Assembly (NCBI GenBank): GCA_013398615.1
Contig: VZSR01003803.1
Coordinates: 4,970,050-5,034,049, forward strand
Reading direction: 5' to 3'
Source: Brachypodius melanocephalos
Lineage: Eukaryota; Chordata; Aves; Passeriformes; Pycnonotidae
DNA: 64,000 nucleotides
Positions 13,848 to 22,146 of the stretch are shown here, piece by piece. The stretch's first letter is position 1. Each line of letters starts with the position of its first letter. The position numbers and the translations under genes are program-made. Under the pieces are notes generated by a model. It had not been told where the DNA came from and ran no database searches. It worked only from the letters and a program-made list of their open reading frames with translations.

Positions 13848-15108
13848 CCAGTCTGCTTGCTGTCAGATCACTAAATGATCAGCTCATGTTTCTAGAAAGG
13901 GCATTCATCGACCCTCTTGGATTACCTGACAGGCCATTCTATAGGTGAGAAAGGTTTACTTTTCACTTTCCTCCTGGAGTACGCTATGAAAATTCCTTTA
14001 AGATTTATCAGTCTCTAAATGGAGTTACAATGATTTTATTCAACACAGCAAAAGTACATCAGACAGGAGGAATAAGATTGAAAAAGGGAAACAACAATGG
14101 GGAAAACTTCAGTGTGATACGCTGTACAGAATGAGGAAAATTCTTGTTGGAAGCCTATTCAGATAATTTCTCTTGGTTTTATCATGCTTCTAAACAGATG
14201 TAAAAGTTTGGACCTGGAGTCACTTGAAATAATTTTAATTGTAGGAACTTCAGGAAGTTGTTCTTATTATTTGAAAGTGAAATGGTGTATAACTGGAGTA
14301 CCTACAATTTGATCAATTTTAAGAGCACAACCATGCTAGCAAATGTAGTGTGGGGGGCAATACTGAAACAGTAGGGAAGGAATTCAGTGGTCATCTCACC
14401 CAGTTCAAGAAGTAAATCTTACTTAAGAGGCAGTGAATCAAGTCTAGTTTTTTGGTCCTTCTACCAATCTACATAATTCAGAACAGTGATCTCTCCACTA
14501 AAAACTAATTTCAGAAGGAGAAATTTAGATCTGCAATCTTTGTACCTCTCATAGCTCATGATTAAAAATCTGCTAAGAGTCTCTTGTTAAAAGCCTTTCC
14601 TACATCAAAGCATACCTGTATCTCTTGGAGACTGTGTATATCTGCAAGGAAAAAAATCTGTTGTTTTTAAAATCTTTCCATTTCATCTAAGCTAAGAGAA
14701 AGGAAAATACTTTAGTTAACTTTATCTCAAGTAGCTATAAGGCTGTGGAATCCATGTGCTGTGATGTAGCTTATGTTATTTTCTTGCTTCATAGACTTTA
14801 GCTACTATTGCTGCATCTTCAGTGTCAAGTGTTTACAGCTGGTTTATAAAACATAAAATAGTATGCTTTATATTCCTAATGCATAATATTGTTATTTTTT
14901 CCTTCAACTTCCCTACAGACATATTATCTTTGCTCCAAGCAGCCACAACAAATATGCAGGAGAATCCTTCCCAGGAATCTATGATGCCATGTTTGATATC
15001 GAGAGCAAAGCTGATCAACCTGAAGCCTGGGAAGAAGTGAAGAGGCAAATTTCCATTGCAGCCTTCACTGTGCAGGCAGCAGCAGAAACACTGAAAGAAG
15101 TAGCTTAA
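893..15108 (+). CDS. FOLH1: FOLH1 (glutamate carboxypeptidase II), exons 7-19, 5' part outside window
   Basis: Thirteen exons (893-986, 2281-2379, 4047-4132, 5137-5256, 6580-6662, 6938-7001, 7524-7591, 9578-9669, 10484-10574, 11383-11647, 12478-12559, 13852-13944, 14919-15108) join into one open frame of 1427 bp ending in TAA. The product is an M28-family zinc peptidase anchored in the plasma membrane. The family cleaves C-terminal glutamate from N-acetyl-aspartyl-glutamate and from folyl-poly-gamma-glutamates. Visible zinc ligands match human GCPII His377 (5160-5162), Asp387 (5190-5192), Glu425 (6627-6629), Asp453 (6986-6988) and His553 (11416-11418); the catalytic Glu424 is at 6624-6626. 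The GCPII-type Asn in G-S-G-N-D (exon 15), the L-P-D-R-P-F-Y motif (exon 18) and the terminal A-A-E-T-L favour FOLH1 over NAALAD2. No frameshift or stop is seen. The N-terminus, membrane anchor and most of the apical domain are missing only because the window starts inside the gene. An alternative name would be a FOLH1-like paralogue. Confidence 0.93.
2281..2379 (+). CDS. FOLH1: FOLH1 exon 8
   Basis: 99 bp. The acceptor follows a T-rich tract (CCATAACAG) and the donor is GTCAGT. It encodes M-G-G-Q-A-P-P ... N-V-G-P-G-F-T, typical of the apical/protease junction in GCPII. Confidence 0.93.
3097..3649 (+). mobile_element. Solo LTR of an avian endogenous retrovirus (ERVL-like) in FOLH1 intron 8
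   Basis: A 553-bp element begins TGTTCCTGTTTTGG and ends ACTGTAACA, so it has TG...CA termini. It is flanked by near-identical 5-bp duplications (TGGAA at 3092-3096, TGGAG at 3650-3654). The internal landmarks match an LTR family I know from bird genomes: 'ccaaagggatattcca', a TATA-like 'acataaaa', and a 3' part reading 'ttgtctttatctcaaccca'. No viral coding region is present, so this is a solo LTR left by recombination. The family assignment is from memory. Confidence 0.8.
4047..4132 (+). CDS. FOLH1: FOLH1 exon 9
   Basis: 86 bp, acceptor CACCAG, donor GTAAAA. It encodes K-V-K-M-H-I-H-S ... R-I-Y-N-V-I-G-T, the strand that leads back into the protease domain. Confidence 0.93.
4794..4823. repeat. 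Perfect 10-bp inverted repeat in FOLH1 intron 9
   Basis: ACTTCACCAT (4794-4803) and ATGGTGAAGT (4814-4823) are exact reverse complements around a 10-base loop. The hairpin could be chance; no function is evident. Confidence 0.5.
5137..5256 (+). CDS. FOLH1: FOLH1 exon 10 (first zinc ligands)
   Basis: 120 bp, acceptor CTCTAG, donor GTAATG. It encodes L-G-G-H-R-D-S-W-V-F-G-G-I-D. The His (5160-5162) and the Asp (5190-5192) correspond to human GCPII His377 and the bridging Asp387. Confidence 0.95.
6580..6662 (+). CDS. FOLH1: FOLH1 exon 11 (catalytic Glu)
   Basis: 83 bp, acceptor TCATTTCAG, donor GTAAAT. It encodes F-A-S-W-D-A-E-E-F-G-L-L-G-S. The two Glu codons at 6624-6629 are the general base (Glu424) and a zinc ligand (Glu425). 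The peptide is identical to that of NAALAD2, yet about 13 of the 83 bases differ. Confidence 0.95.
6938..7001 (+). CDS. FOLH1: FOLH1 exon 12
   Basis: 64 bp, acceptor CTCGTAG, donor GTGCAT, which is weaker than its neighbours. It encodes Y-I-N-A-D-S-S-V-E. The Asp at 6986-6988 is the fourth zinc ligand (Asp453). Confidence 0.93.
7524..7591 (+). CDS. FOLH1: FOLH1 exon 13
   Basis: 68 bp, acceptor TATCAG, donor GTAACA. It encodes G-N-Y-T-L-R-V-D-C-T-P, including a conserved N-glycosylation sequon (N-Y-T). Confidence 0.93.
9578..9669 (+). CDS. FOLH1: FOLH1 exon 14
   Basis: 92 bp, acceptor TTTGTAG, donor GTCAGT. It encodes S-P-D-E-G-F-E-G-K-S-L-Y-E-S-W. It is preceded by the long intron 13 (7592-9577), which is AT-rich around 8400-8470. 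Confidence 0.93.
10484..10574 (+). CDS. FOLH1: FOLH1 exon 15 (substrate pocket; GCPII-type Asn)
   Basis: 91 bp, acceptor GTTTAAAG, donor GTAAGC. It encodes L-G-S-G-N-D-F-E and G-R-A-R-Y-S-K-N-W. The Asn matches human GCPII Asn519, and the two Arg match the arginine patch (Arg534, Arg536). The Asn separates this gene from NAALAD2, which has Ser here. Confidence 0.95.
11383..11647 (+). CDS. FOLH1: FOLH1 exon 16 (last zinc ligand)
   Basis: 265 bp, the longest shared exon, acceptor TTGTTTCAG, donor GTACGT. The His in Y-P-V-Y-H-S-V-Y-E-T (11416-11418) is the fifth zinc ligand (His553). The exon then runs into the dimerisation helices (F-Y-D-P-T-F-K, L-P-F-D-C-R-D-Y). Confidence 0.95.
12049..12100. 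repeat. CA-rich microsatellite in FOLH1 intron 16
   Basis: A degenerate (CA)n/(TACA)n stretch. It is low-complexity sequence with no sign of function. Confidence 0.7.
12478..12559 (+). CDS. FOLH1: FOLH1 exon 17
   Basis: 82 bp, acceptor CCTCTAG, donor GTAAGT. It encodes D-A-L-F-S-A-V-K-N-F-T-E, with the sequon equivalent to human Asn638, which the family needs for activity. Confidence 0.93.
13816..13849 (+). repeat. FOLH1: C9-T23 homopolymer acting as polypyrimidine tract
   Basis: Nine C followed directly by 23 T end two bases before the exon 18 acceptor AG (13850-13851). It serves as an extreme polypyrimidine tract and should be length-variable between individuals. Confidence 0.8.
13852..13944 (+). 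CDS. FOLH1: FOLH1 exon 18
   Basis: 93 bp, donor GTGAGA. It encodes N-D-Q-L-M-F-L-E-R-A-F-I-D-P-L-G-L-P-D-R. The Asp before Arg-Pro is FOLH1-like; NAALAD2 has Gly. Confidence 0.94.
14919..15108 (+). CDS. FOLH1: FOLH1 exon 19 (last, near-identical to NAALAD2 exon 19)
   Basis: 190 bp, acceptor CCCTACAG, TAA stop at 15106-15108. It encodes S-S-H-N-K-Y-A-G-E-S, with the Lys-Tyr pair that binds the glutamate side chain (human Lys699, Tyr700). Bases 14926-15047 are identical to 51070-51191 of NAALAD2, and only 7 bases of the whole exon differ. Flanking introns and UTRs are unrelated. Confidence 0.96.
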
Positions 15109-15755
15109 ATATGAACAATATAGTCATCAATGAAGACTAAATGTGATGGTTTGCAGAAGCCTTAAAAATGGGGCACTTGAAAACACTAGGAGGATTATGA
15201 CAAAGAACAAAAAATCCAAAAAAAATTGTCTTTGCAAATAATATACCCAAGTGGAATGCATTTAGTAATGTTAACAAGTAATGTACTCCATTCTGGGAGC
15301 TCAGAATTTAGATGTCTTCTGAAATGAGACTGATCATGTTTCAGGTTTTCTCTCAGCTTTGTATTTTAAGAATTGCTAACCACTGGATTTATTTTCAGAG
15401 TTCTGAATTTTTCTAGCTTGATCATCACAGCGATCTCCATAGTTCTTCAGGAAAACAGCATTCATTTCATGTTTCTATCAGTTACTAATTTTGTTGTTGC
15501 CTTTTTGTTATTTACCCTGGGTTTGCATAATTTTACCTCAAGACAGACCTCTCAGCCCTCCTTTTCCACAAAGATTGAGATGGATATGGAGATGGGAAAA
15601 CTGTCACATACTGTGTGCAGCATGTGTAATAATCGTAACAAGTTTTGGGCAGCCAGCCCAGAATACTCATCCATGACTTTCTTTTCCTCACATGCTGAAC
15701 GTTGCAGCTGTTTGCAAATAAATTTAAGCAAGAAGCTTTTAGTCACTGGAATAAA
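15109..15755 (+). other. FOLH1: Probable FOLH1 3' UTR with two candidate poly(A) signals
   Basis: This follows the stop codon and shows no homology that I recognise. The first AATAAA hexamers after the stop are at 15717-15722 and 15750-15755, so transcripts may end near 15740-15780. No cDNA evidence is available. An open frame at 15373-15834 has no recognisable protein features and I regard it as chance. Confidence 0.45.
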
Positions 15756-17029
15756 AACAAGGCAGTATATCTTGTCAGACATAGAGTCATCTCACAAGAT
15801 GTCTTTCAAGATGAAGATCCTATTATCCTTTTAACCAAAATCCGCCCTTGCTATGCCTTGTCCCTACAGAGGTGTTTTTAATATGAAGACAGAAGCAAAG
15901 AAAATTCATCCTGTCTTCAGTGTGAAAGGATACTAGATTATTACCATTTTTGTAGGTCTGTATGTCTGATTATCATGTGCTGCTTACTGTTATGATGGAC
16001 CATGGGATAACCAGTATCAGACAGAGAAGACACAAAATCAGATCCCTTCATCTGAAATTTTGCCACTGGACTCTTACTAACCTCTTGTACAGCTAATATT
16101 TTGTGTGATGTGCCATGTTAGCTGAGGCCTCTACCATGTCTTAAACTACTGTACTGTGATCTAATGGTTTTCAGTACCATGGCATATTGTTTTCTTTTTC
16201 ATGAGGCTTCATTTAATCATAAATATTTCTGCACTTCACATTAAAACCTTTTAGACAATTTACTATAATTAAGTCATTATTTTGCTTAATTGTTTGTCTT
16301 TCTGATAAAGTGATCTAGTTTACCAGATAATTGAAAATGCTCTTATACCCATAGTTACTGCCCAGTTATTTTCCCATTTTTTATGAAACTGATTGGAGTA
16401 AAATAATGGAGATATCTTCCCCCAAATCCAGTGCTGACAGGAGACATTGCTGACTCTGTTTTGTCGCTGCTGTCTGCTCCACTGCCCCACTTTTACCAGT
16501 GGAGAATTCATTATGACTGTCCATAATCCACCTCTGAAAGAAATTAGCCAGGTCCTAGATGACTTTGTCTGCAACAATTGGGATAATGATAAGCCAAATC
16601 CACCATGCAGAGAGGAGCAGCAGTAAACAGCTCCTGTTGACCAGGTGGATGCAATAACAGTATTTTTCTGTTGCTGAGGAGGATGAACTGAAGTGCCAAA
16701 CTCCAAAATTGTGGAGATCTTTCTCTGTGTGACTTGTATGCTGCTTCAGCAACTTTTTCTTCCAGTCTAGAAGACATAATTTTTTAATCTCTGGCCTAAA
16801 CATAGAATTGTTTCATTTAAGTTTAATTAGGGCCCTTCTTGGCAATAGTTAGCAGATAATATACAATGTCCTGGCCCTACACAAAACACAGAAGTAGTTA
16901 CACTTTTAAACTACCAGCAACAGCCATTAAAAAATCTGTTGCTTTTTCCCTAATCACTGCAGGGAACAGGATACAGGAACAGAAATTTTTCTCTCCTGTT
17001 GGCTACAATCTGGAGACATAGGCTTGTGT
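15756..17029. other. Intergenic, nothing recognised
   Basis: AT-rich sequence between the FOLH1 3' end and a CR1 fragment. I see no exon, RNA gene or repeat family. Confidence 0.5.
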
Positions 17030-17510
17030 GAACCTCGTGAAATTCAACAGGGCTGAGTGCCACGTGTTGCACCTGGGTCAGGAAAATTCCAAGAGACTTG
17101 GAGGTGTTCGTGGGTGAGAAGCTCCTTGTGACCTGGCAAATTGTACTTGTGGCCCAGAAACCCAGCAGAATCCTGGGCTTCAGCAAGAGAAGTGTTGACG
17201 ATCAGGTTGAGGGAGGGGACTCCACCCCTCTGATCTGCTCTTGTGAGACCCCACCTGCAGTGCTGTGTCCAGCTCTGGGGCCCCAATGTAAGAAAGGCCT
17301 GTTGTAAGGAATCTAGAGAAGAACCATTAAATCACAGGCCTGGAACACTTCTGCTGTGAAGATAGGCTGAGAGAGCTAGGGCTGTTCAGCCTGGAGAAAA
17401 TAAGGCTCCAAGGCTCAGAGCACCTTCTAGTACCTAAAGGGCATAAAGAAGGCTGGAGAGGGACTTGTCCCTGAGGAACAGAGTCTCTATGTTCAGTGCA
17501 CAGTCCTTTA
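17030..17510 (+). mobile_element. CR1 LINE fragment (ORF2 3' part)
   Basis: Degenerate CR1 in plus orientation. Landmarks include 'ccagctctggggcccc', 'aggctgagagagctaggg', 'gttcagcctggagaa' and 'aggctggagagggact'. The reading frame is broken in several places, so it is an inactive copy. Confidence 0.88.
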
Positions 17511-19144
17511 CTCTCTTGGCCTCACTGGGTACATTCCTCTTGTGGAAGAAAGGGTCAAAGTTTGCAAGCTGCACTTGTCAGTTGGCAGCAGTGTAAACTC
17601 TTAGTTGGAATCTGATAATGGTCTCCTGAAGCTCAAGATAAGAGAGACTCCGACTCAAAGAATCAACATCTACTACCATTTTAATCTGATGGAAAGACTG
17701 CAGAGGCCATGAGAGAGTTCAGGGGACTGTACAACTGGCAGAGTCAGAAGGAAACTACTGATTTGGAATTGCTGTTGAGCATTCCCCTGTTGCCATTTTT
17801 CCTGCCAGAGCTGTCTTTCCCACAGATCAGGGTCCCTTGGTCTCTCAAGCCAGAAGTTCAGCCTTTAGTCACACAGTAGGTCAAGCAGCACAATAGTCTA
17901 TCTTTCTTGCTGTAGATATTAAACTTTAGGGCCCAGTTACTGAGCAGCTACAACCTACAGTTTACAAGCCCTGGCATTCATTCTGTGTTTCGTGTACCGT
18001 TACTGGCTTTACTTCTTGGCTGAATAGCAGAATTATGCATTCCACGCACAAATGAGTGCTAGTTTTGCATTTGGCATGTGTATCCTTGCCAGTTTTGGAG
18101 CTTTTTTAGTTTACCAGGGATTTATGTGTTTTAAGTGAGTAGAGTATATGTAGCTACCTTCAGATACTCCGAGCTTCAGCTGAACATCACTCTTGTTTTC
18201 GTTGTCAGAATGGGCAATTCTCACTACTCCTGAACTCAGCATGAGGCATATGCAGTAACTAATAATTTTCACGATAACTCTAAAGGTGATACTAATTTAA
18301 AGAAGTACTGTGTGTTCAGGAGTTTGTGGTTTGGACACTTATTCTCACCGGCATTAAGGAAAGGAGCCTTTTACCCTGTAATCTTTTCAGCTTGTTTTGC
18401 ATAATTTCTCTGACTACTTTGGGTTGGTCTTATCTCCTTTTAGCCTCAAACCTTTGATTAAACTTAGACTGAATAGGTGTTTTCAAAGCTGGGTAAAATA
18501 CTCAGCTATTACCGGCAATGCACTTGTAGAGGTATCTCACACTGGTAATATCTTAGTTCTAGCTGGAAATGCCACATGTGAAATAACAGTGGCTGAGGGA
18601 TGTGGCCAGGAAAGGACTCAAAGGAAGGTGAGTCTTTTGTGCTACTGGCCATCTCAAGAGCCCTGAGGTGTCTCCTTGGGTACAAAATGAGATGATCAGT
18701 CACAGCTAAGTGGGAGATGAGATTTGAGTTGGAGAAGCTTCTTCCACCTTCTCACATGTGTGACTGCATGCCTGACATGCTTTATTTTGGATCTCACATG
18801 TCAGGAGCATTTTTCTCTGATTTCAGTTATTCTGAGGAGCATTTGTAAGACTTCATACTACACCTCTGGCTTTGTGATTCAGTGATGTGTGTGTGCATAT
18901 GTATGCATGCAACTAAACCTCATCTAGCTTCTGTTTCACCTGGTGAATGGTAGTTACCCAGCCTTCATATGCTGATTTTCTTCCAAGGAGTTTGGAGGTG
19001 AGATAACTCAGGGACACTTTCACAACCTGTCAGCAAGCAAATACAAAATGTTTCTATATAAAACAGATATGATCCCATATCTGGGGGAGAGGACTACAAA
19101 AATTCTTGTGTAGTAGTGTCACTCTTTTCATCAGCCTCCACAGC
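17511..19144. other. Intergenic, nothing recognised
   Basis: Unique-looking sequence without gene signals. A short TG/CATG-rich patch lies near 18885-18915. Confidence 0.5.
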
Positions 19145-19460
19145 ACGCCAAGATGATTCATGGAATACAATACAACAGTTTGGGTTGGAAGGGTCCTCCA
19201 AATACCATCTAGTCTTCGCCCCCAGCAGTGAGCAGGGACATCTTCAACTGGACCAGGTGGCTCAGAGCCCTGTCCAGCATGACTGTGAATGTTTCCAGGA
19301 ATGGGGCATCTACCACCTCCCTGGAAAACTTGAGCTAGTGACTCACTACCCTCACTGTAAAAAATTCTTCTTTGTATCTAGTCTGAATCTACTCTCTTTT
19401 AGTTTAAAACCGTGACTTGACCTATTGTGACAGGCCCTACTAAAAAGTCTGTCCCCATCT
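19145..19460 (-). mobile_element. CR1 LINE 3' end, minus orientation
   Basis: Landmarks of a reverse-oriented CR1 tail are 'gtttgggttggaagggtcct', 'gagcagggacatcttcaact', 'ggggcatctaccacctccct' and 'agtttaaaaccgtgac'. The copy is 5' truncated, as usual for CR1. Confidence 0.88.
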
Positions 19461-19461
19461 A

Positions 19462-19830
19462 TTTTGGGTTTGTGTGGCAGTCTTTGTAGTGAGGCTACAG
19501 TGGTGGCTTCTGTGAGGGGCCCTGGAAGCTTCCCCTGTGTCTGACAGCCAGTGCAAACCAGGTCTGGGATGGCTGCTGGGCAAGGCTGAGCCCATCAGTG
19601 CTGGTGGCAGCACCTCTGAGATAACAGATTTTAGAAGGGGAAGAAAGTTACTGTGCAGAAGCAATAAGAGCCAGACGAGAGAGGAATGAAAAATGTGTGA
19701 GAGGAACAGCCCTGCAGAGCCCAAGGTTAGTGCGGAAGGAGGGGAATGAGGTGCTCCAAGTGTCAAAGCAAAGATTCCCCTAGATCCCATGGTGCAGCCC
19801 TTGGTGAGCACCCTGGATGCACAGAGCAGT
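19462..19830 (+). mobile_element. Avian LTR-type repeat fragment
   Basis: A moderately GC-rich block directly downstream of the CR1 resembles a common bird LTR family that I recall. Landmarks are 'ggtggcttctgtgagg', 'gataacagattttagaagg' and 'gtgagaggaacagccctgca'. Ends and target duplications are not clear. A 123-codon minus-strand frame here is an artefact of the repeat. Confidence 0.55.
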
Positions 19831-21890
19831 ATTCAGAAGAAATCTGAATAAGCCCAGAGATGGAAGCTTTTAGAAACTGTTACCTCAGAGCAGGACACAA
19901 GTGCTGCCCTGTACAGGTTTGCTCTGTCCAGAGGTTTTGGACACTCCGTGAGCTCCCAAATGGCACTGGCTGTTTTTCTGTTAGGAAATTAACACTGTCA
20001 GTACAGAATAACTCAAGTGCTTAAAATTAGGTTCTTGTCACACTTCAGATACCCTAGGATGTCTAGCCTGATCCCAGGATGGCCCCTGTGTTACATATGG
20101 CGAGCCTGTGGCACAAAGGGGTCAGGAGTAAAGAATGTTAAGCTGAAAAAATGGCTGCAATATGGGAGAAGATGTCTTAATTTTTGGCTTTGTATCTCAC
20201 TATAAAAGTCTATTTTAATTTGTAATAAATTACTTTTCACTGAGTGGAGTCTGTTTTGCTAATGACGGCAATCAGCAAGTGATAACCCCTGTGTTCATTT
20301 CAACCCATGAGCTTTTTCATCTTATTTCCTGTCCCAGTCTTGTTGAGGAGAGCATGAGATTGAAAACAGATTTACACTGTATGTTATCCTCACATTTGAT
20401 TGTAACAAAATATATGCCACCTGTGGCTAATCTATGGCATGTAAGAACATGTCACAACTAATAACTAATAGGACTGTATTTTAGATGGTAAAGCCATTTG
20501 GCTGCTCCTTGTTGTTCAACCTTAGCATTGTAAATTCCTCTGTCACTTTAAAAAGATGTTCGCAGAGAAATAAATGCATTTCATACATTCTCACAGTTGC
20601 TATTCTTACCTTCTTCCTCCACTGATGTTATTATCATGTGAGGTCTAATTTTGATAGTAATCTCCAAAAGCCCTTGTCACTTTACTGTCTATTATGTGCC
20701 AGTCCTACACCTGTGGTGCTATATAAATGCTAATAATACATCAATATGCTCATTCTTTATGAGTTCTGTAGGTGGAATTCCATCTGGTTTGTATATGTCA
20801 GTTCAGATGCTGGTGTGAAATGTCATTGCTGTTCAGAATTTGTGATGGTTTATGAGCAGTTAGGAAATGACAGGAAAAAAAAAATAATCACAAGACCGGA
20901 CCTGCTTGTCATTTGAACAAAGACATCCAGCCCTGTGCTTAAGACAGTGGCTGTGACTGGTGTGCAATACCTAAGCGGTGTAATTTTTCTCTGAAAAGCC
21001 TTAGTTTAAGTAATTAGGGCATTAACCAGTCTTTTCTGCTTTTTCTGAATATTTTCAGCTCATCATAATGTATTTAAGAAAGTTTTGGTACTCAGAGTAC
21101 TGACATTTCTTTCACAAACTATATCTACTTTGGACTTTGGGAGTTAGTGGTAGGAATTTGGAGCATGCCCAGGCTCCCAGCAAAACTTTCCTGCCTTCAG
21201 CCATCTATAACTGGTCTCAAATGGGCAGGTCCTCAGTTCCAGAAAGATCAGTCTTGGCTTCCATGTAGTCATGAAGGAAGTCTGGGAGCAGGGAGTGATG
21301 TGCAGGGTCAGATTAAGTTTATGCAAAATGTGATGATTCTGTGAATGTGTTTTTTGACTGTTTCCTGGGCTGAAGTTTTTTCCTTCCCCATGAGATACTG
21401 ATGGATTTGACTAAATTAGACTAGGAAAACTTGATTTTAAGAACCTTGTAATCTTGCGTGTAAGTAGCTAGAAATATAGGACATAAATTTGCAACTTTTC
21501 CTAGTTGCAAATTGGATGATGTCTGGAAGTGTTCTTACTGGCCAATCTAAATTATGTTCTCAGCTGCTCTAAGTGTACATTCCTTGCTGAGGATTAATGT
21601 TACCATGGATTAAAAAGGAGAGGAATTCAGTATTTCTTTCACTGGTAAAGAGGAAAGAAGTTTTCCCTTAATTTCACCTCTTGGCCACTTCCACTGAACA
21701 GGTTGTGAGCAAGCCTAAAGGAGGAACTTTCAAAACCAGAAACTGGAATACTGCATGTACATTGCTTAGTGCACAGCCTGGGTACATATTTGTGACAGAG
21801 ATACACACCCAGCTACACAGGGGCTGTCTGGTGGGGTGAGACCAAGAAATGGAAGAGTTTGATTGCATTCAGAAAATCATATCACCATCA
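19831..21890. other. Intergenic upstream of NAALAD2, nothing recognised
   Basis: No exon, RNA gene or clear repeat seen. NAALAD2 distal regulatory sequence may lie here, but nothing in the sequence marks it. Confidence 0.45.
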
Positions 21891-22058
21891 CCCAGGGATT
21901 AAGGCTGGTTGGGCTGCATGAGAACCGAGAAGCAAAGAAGGCAGGGGCAGCCCTGGGGCTGCGGGTGGAAGGAAGAGGAGGAGGAGGAGAAGGAGGAGGA
22001 GGGAGGCAGCCGCTTGCCAGCCCTCAGAACCTGCCAAGCTGCCTCCAGCGCTGACCGT
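21891..22058 (+). promoter_or_regulatory. NAALAD2: NAALAD2 promoter-proximal / 5' UTR region with GGA repeat
   Basis: Base composition turns GC-rich just upstream of the first coding exon, with no obvious TATA box. A purine-only (GGA)n tract occupies about 21967-22007. The frame of the NAALAD2 start codon stays open upstream to an ATG at 21918, giving a possible 47-residue N-terminal extension. I keep the downstream ATG because the protein then begins like known GCPIII. Confidence 0.5.
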
Positions 22059-22146
22059 ATGGCCGGGAGCCGCAGCAGGGCCACCCTCCGTGTGTGGCTG
22101 CTGTGCCCCGGGCTGCTCGGCTGCTTCTTGCTGGGCTTTCTCAGCG
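22059..22146 (+). CDS. NAALAD2: NAALAD2 exon 1 (start, membrane anchor)
   Basis: 88 bp from ATG to donor GTGAGT. It encodes M-A-G-S-R-S-R, then a Leu/Cys/Phe-rich segment (about residues 12-30) that is the signal anchor. Arg residues on the N-terminal side fit a type II topology. The start context has C at -3 and G at +4, so it is not strong. Confidence 0.92.

Noticed and set aside
15373..15834. 153-codon plus-strand open frame after FOLH1
   Set aside because: No recognisable domain or splice context; it lies in the presumed 3' UTR and contains the candidate poly(A) signals.
19440..19811. 123-codon minus-strand frame
   Set aside because: Lies inside the LTR-like repeat and shows no protein similarity that I recognise.
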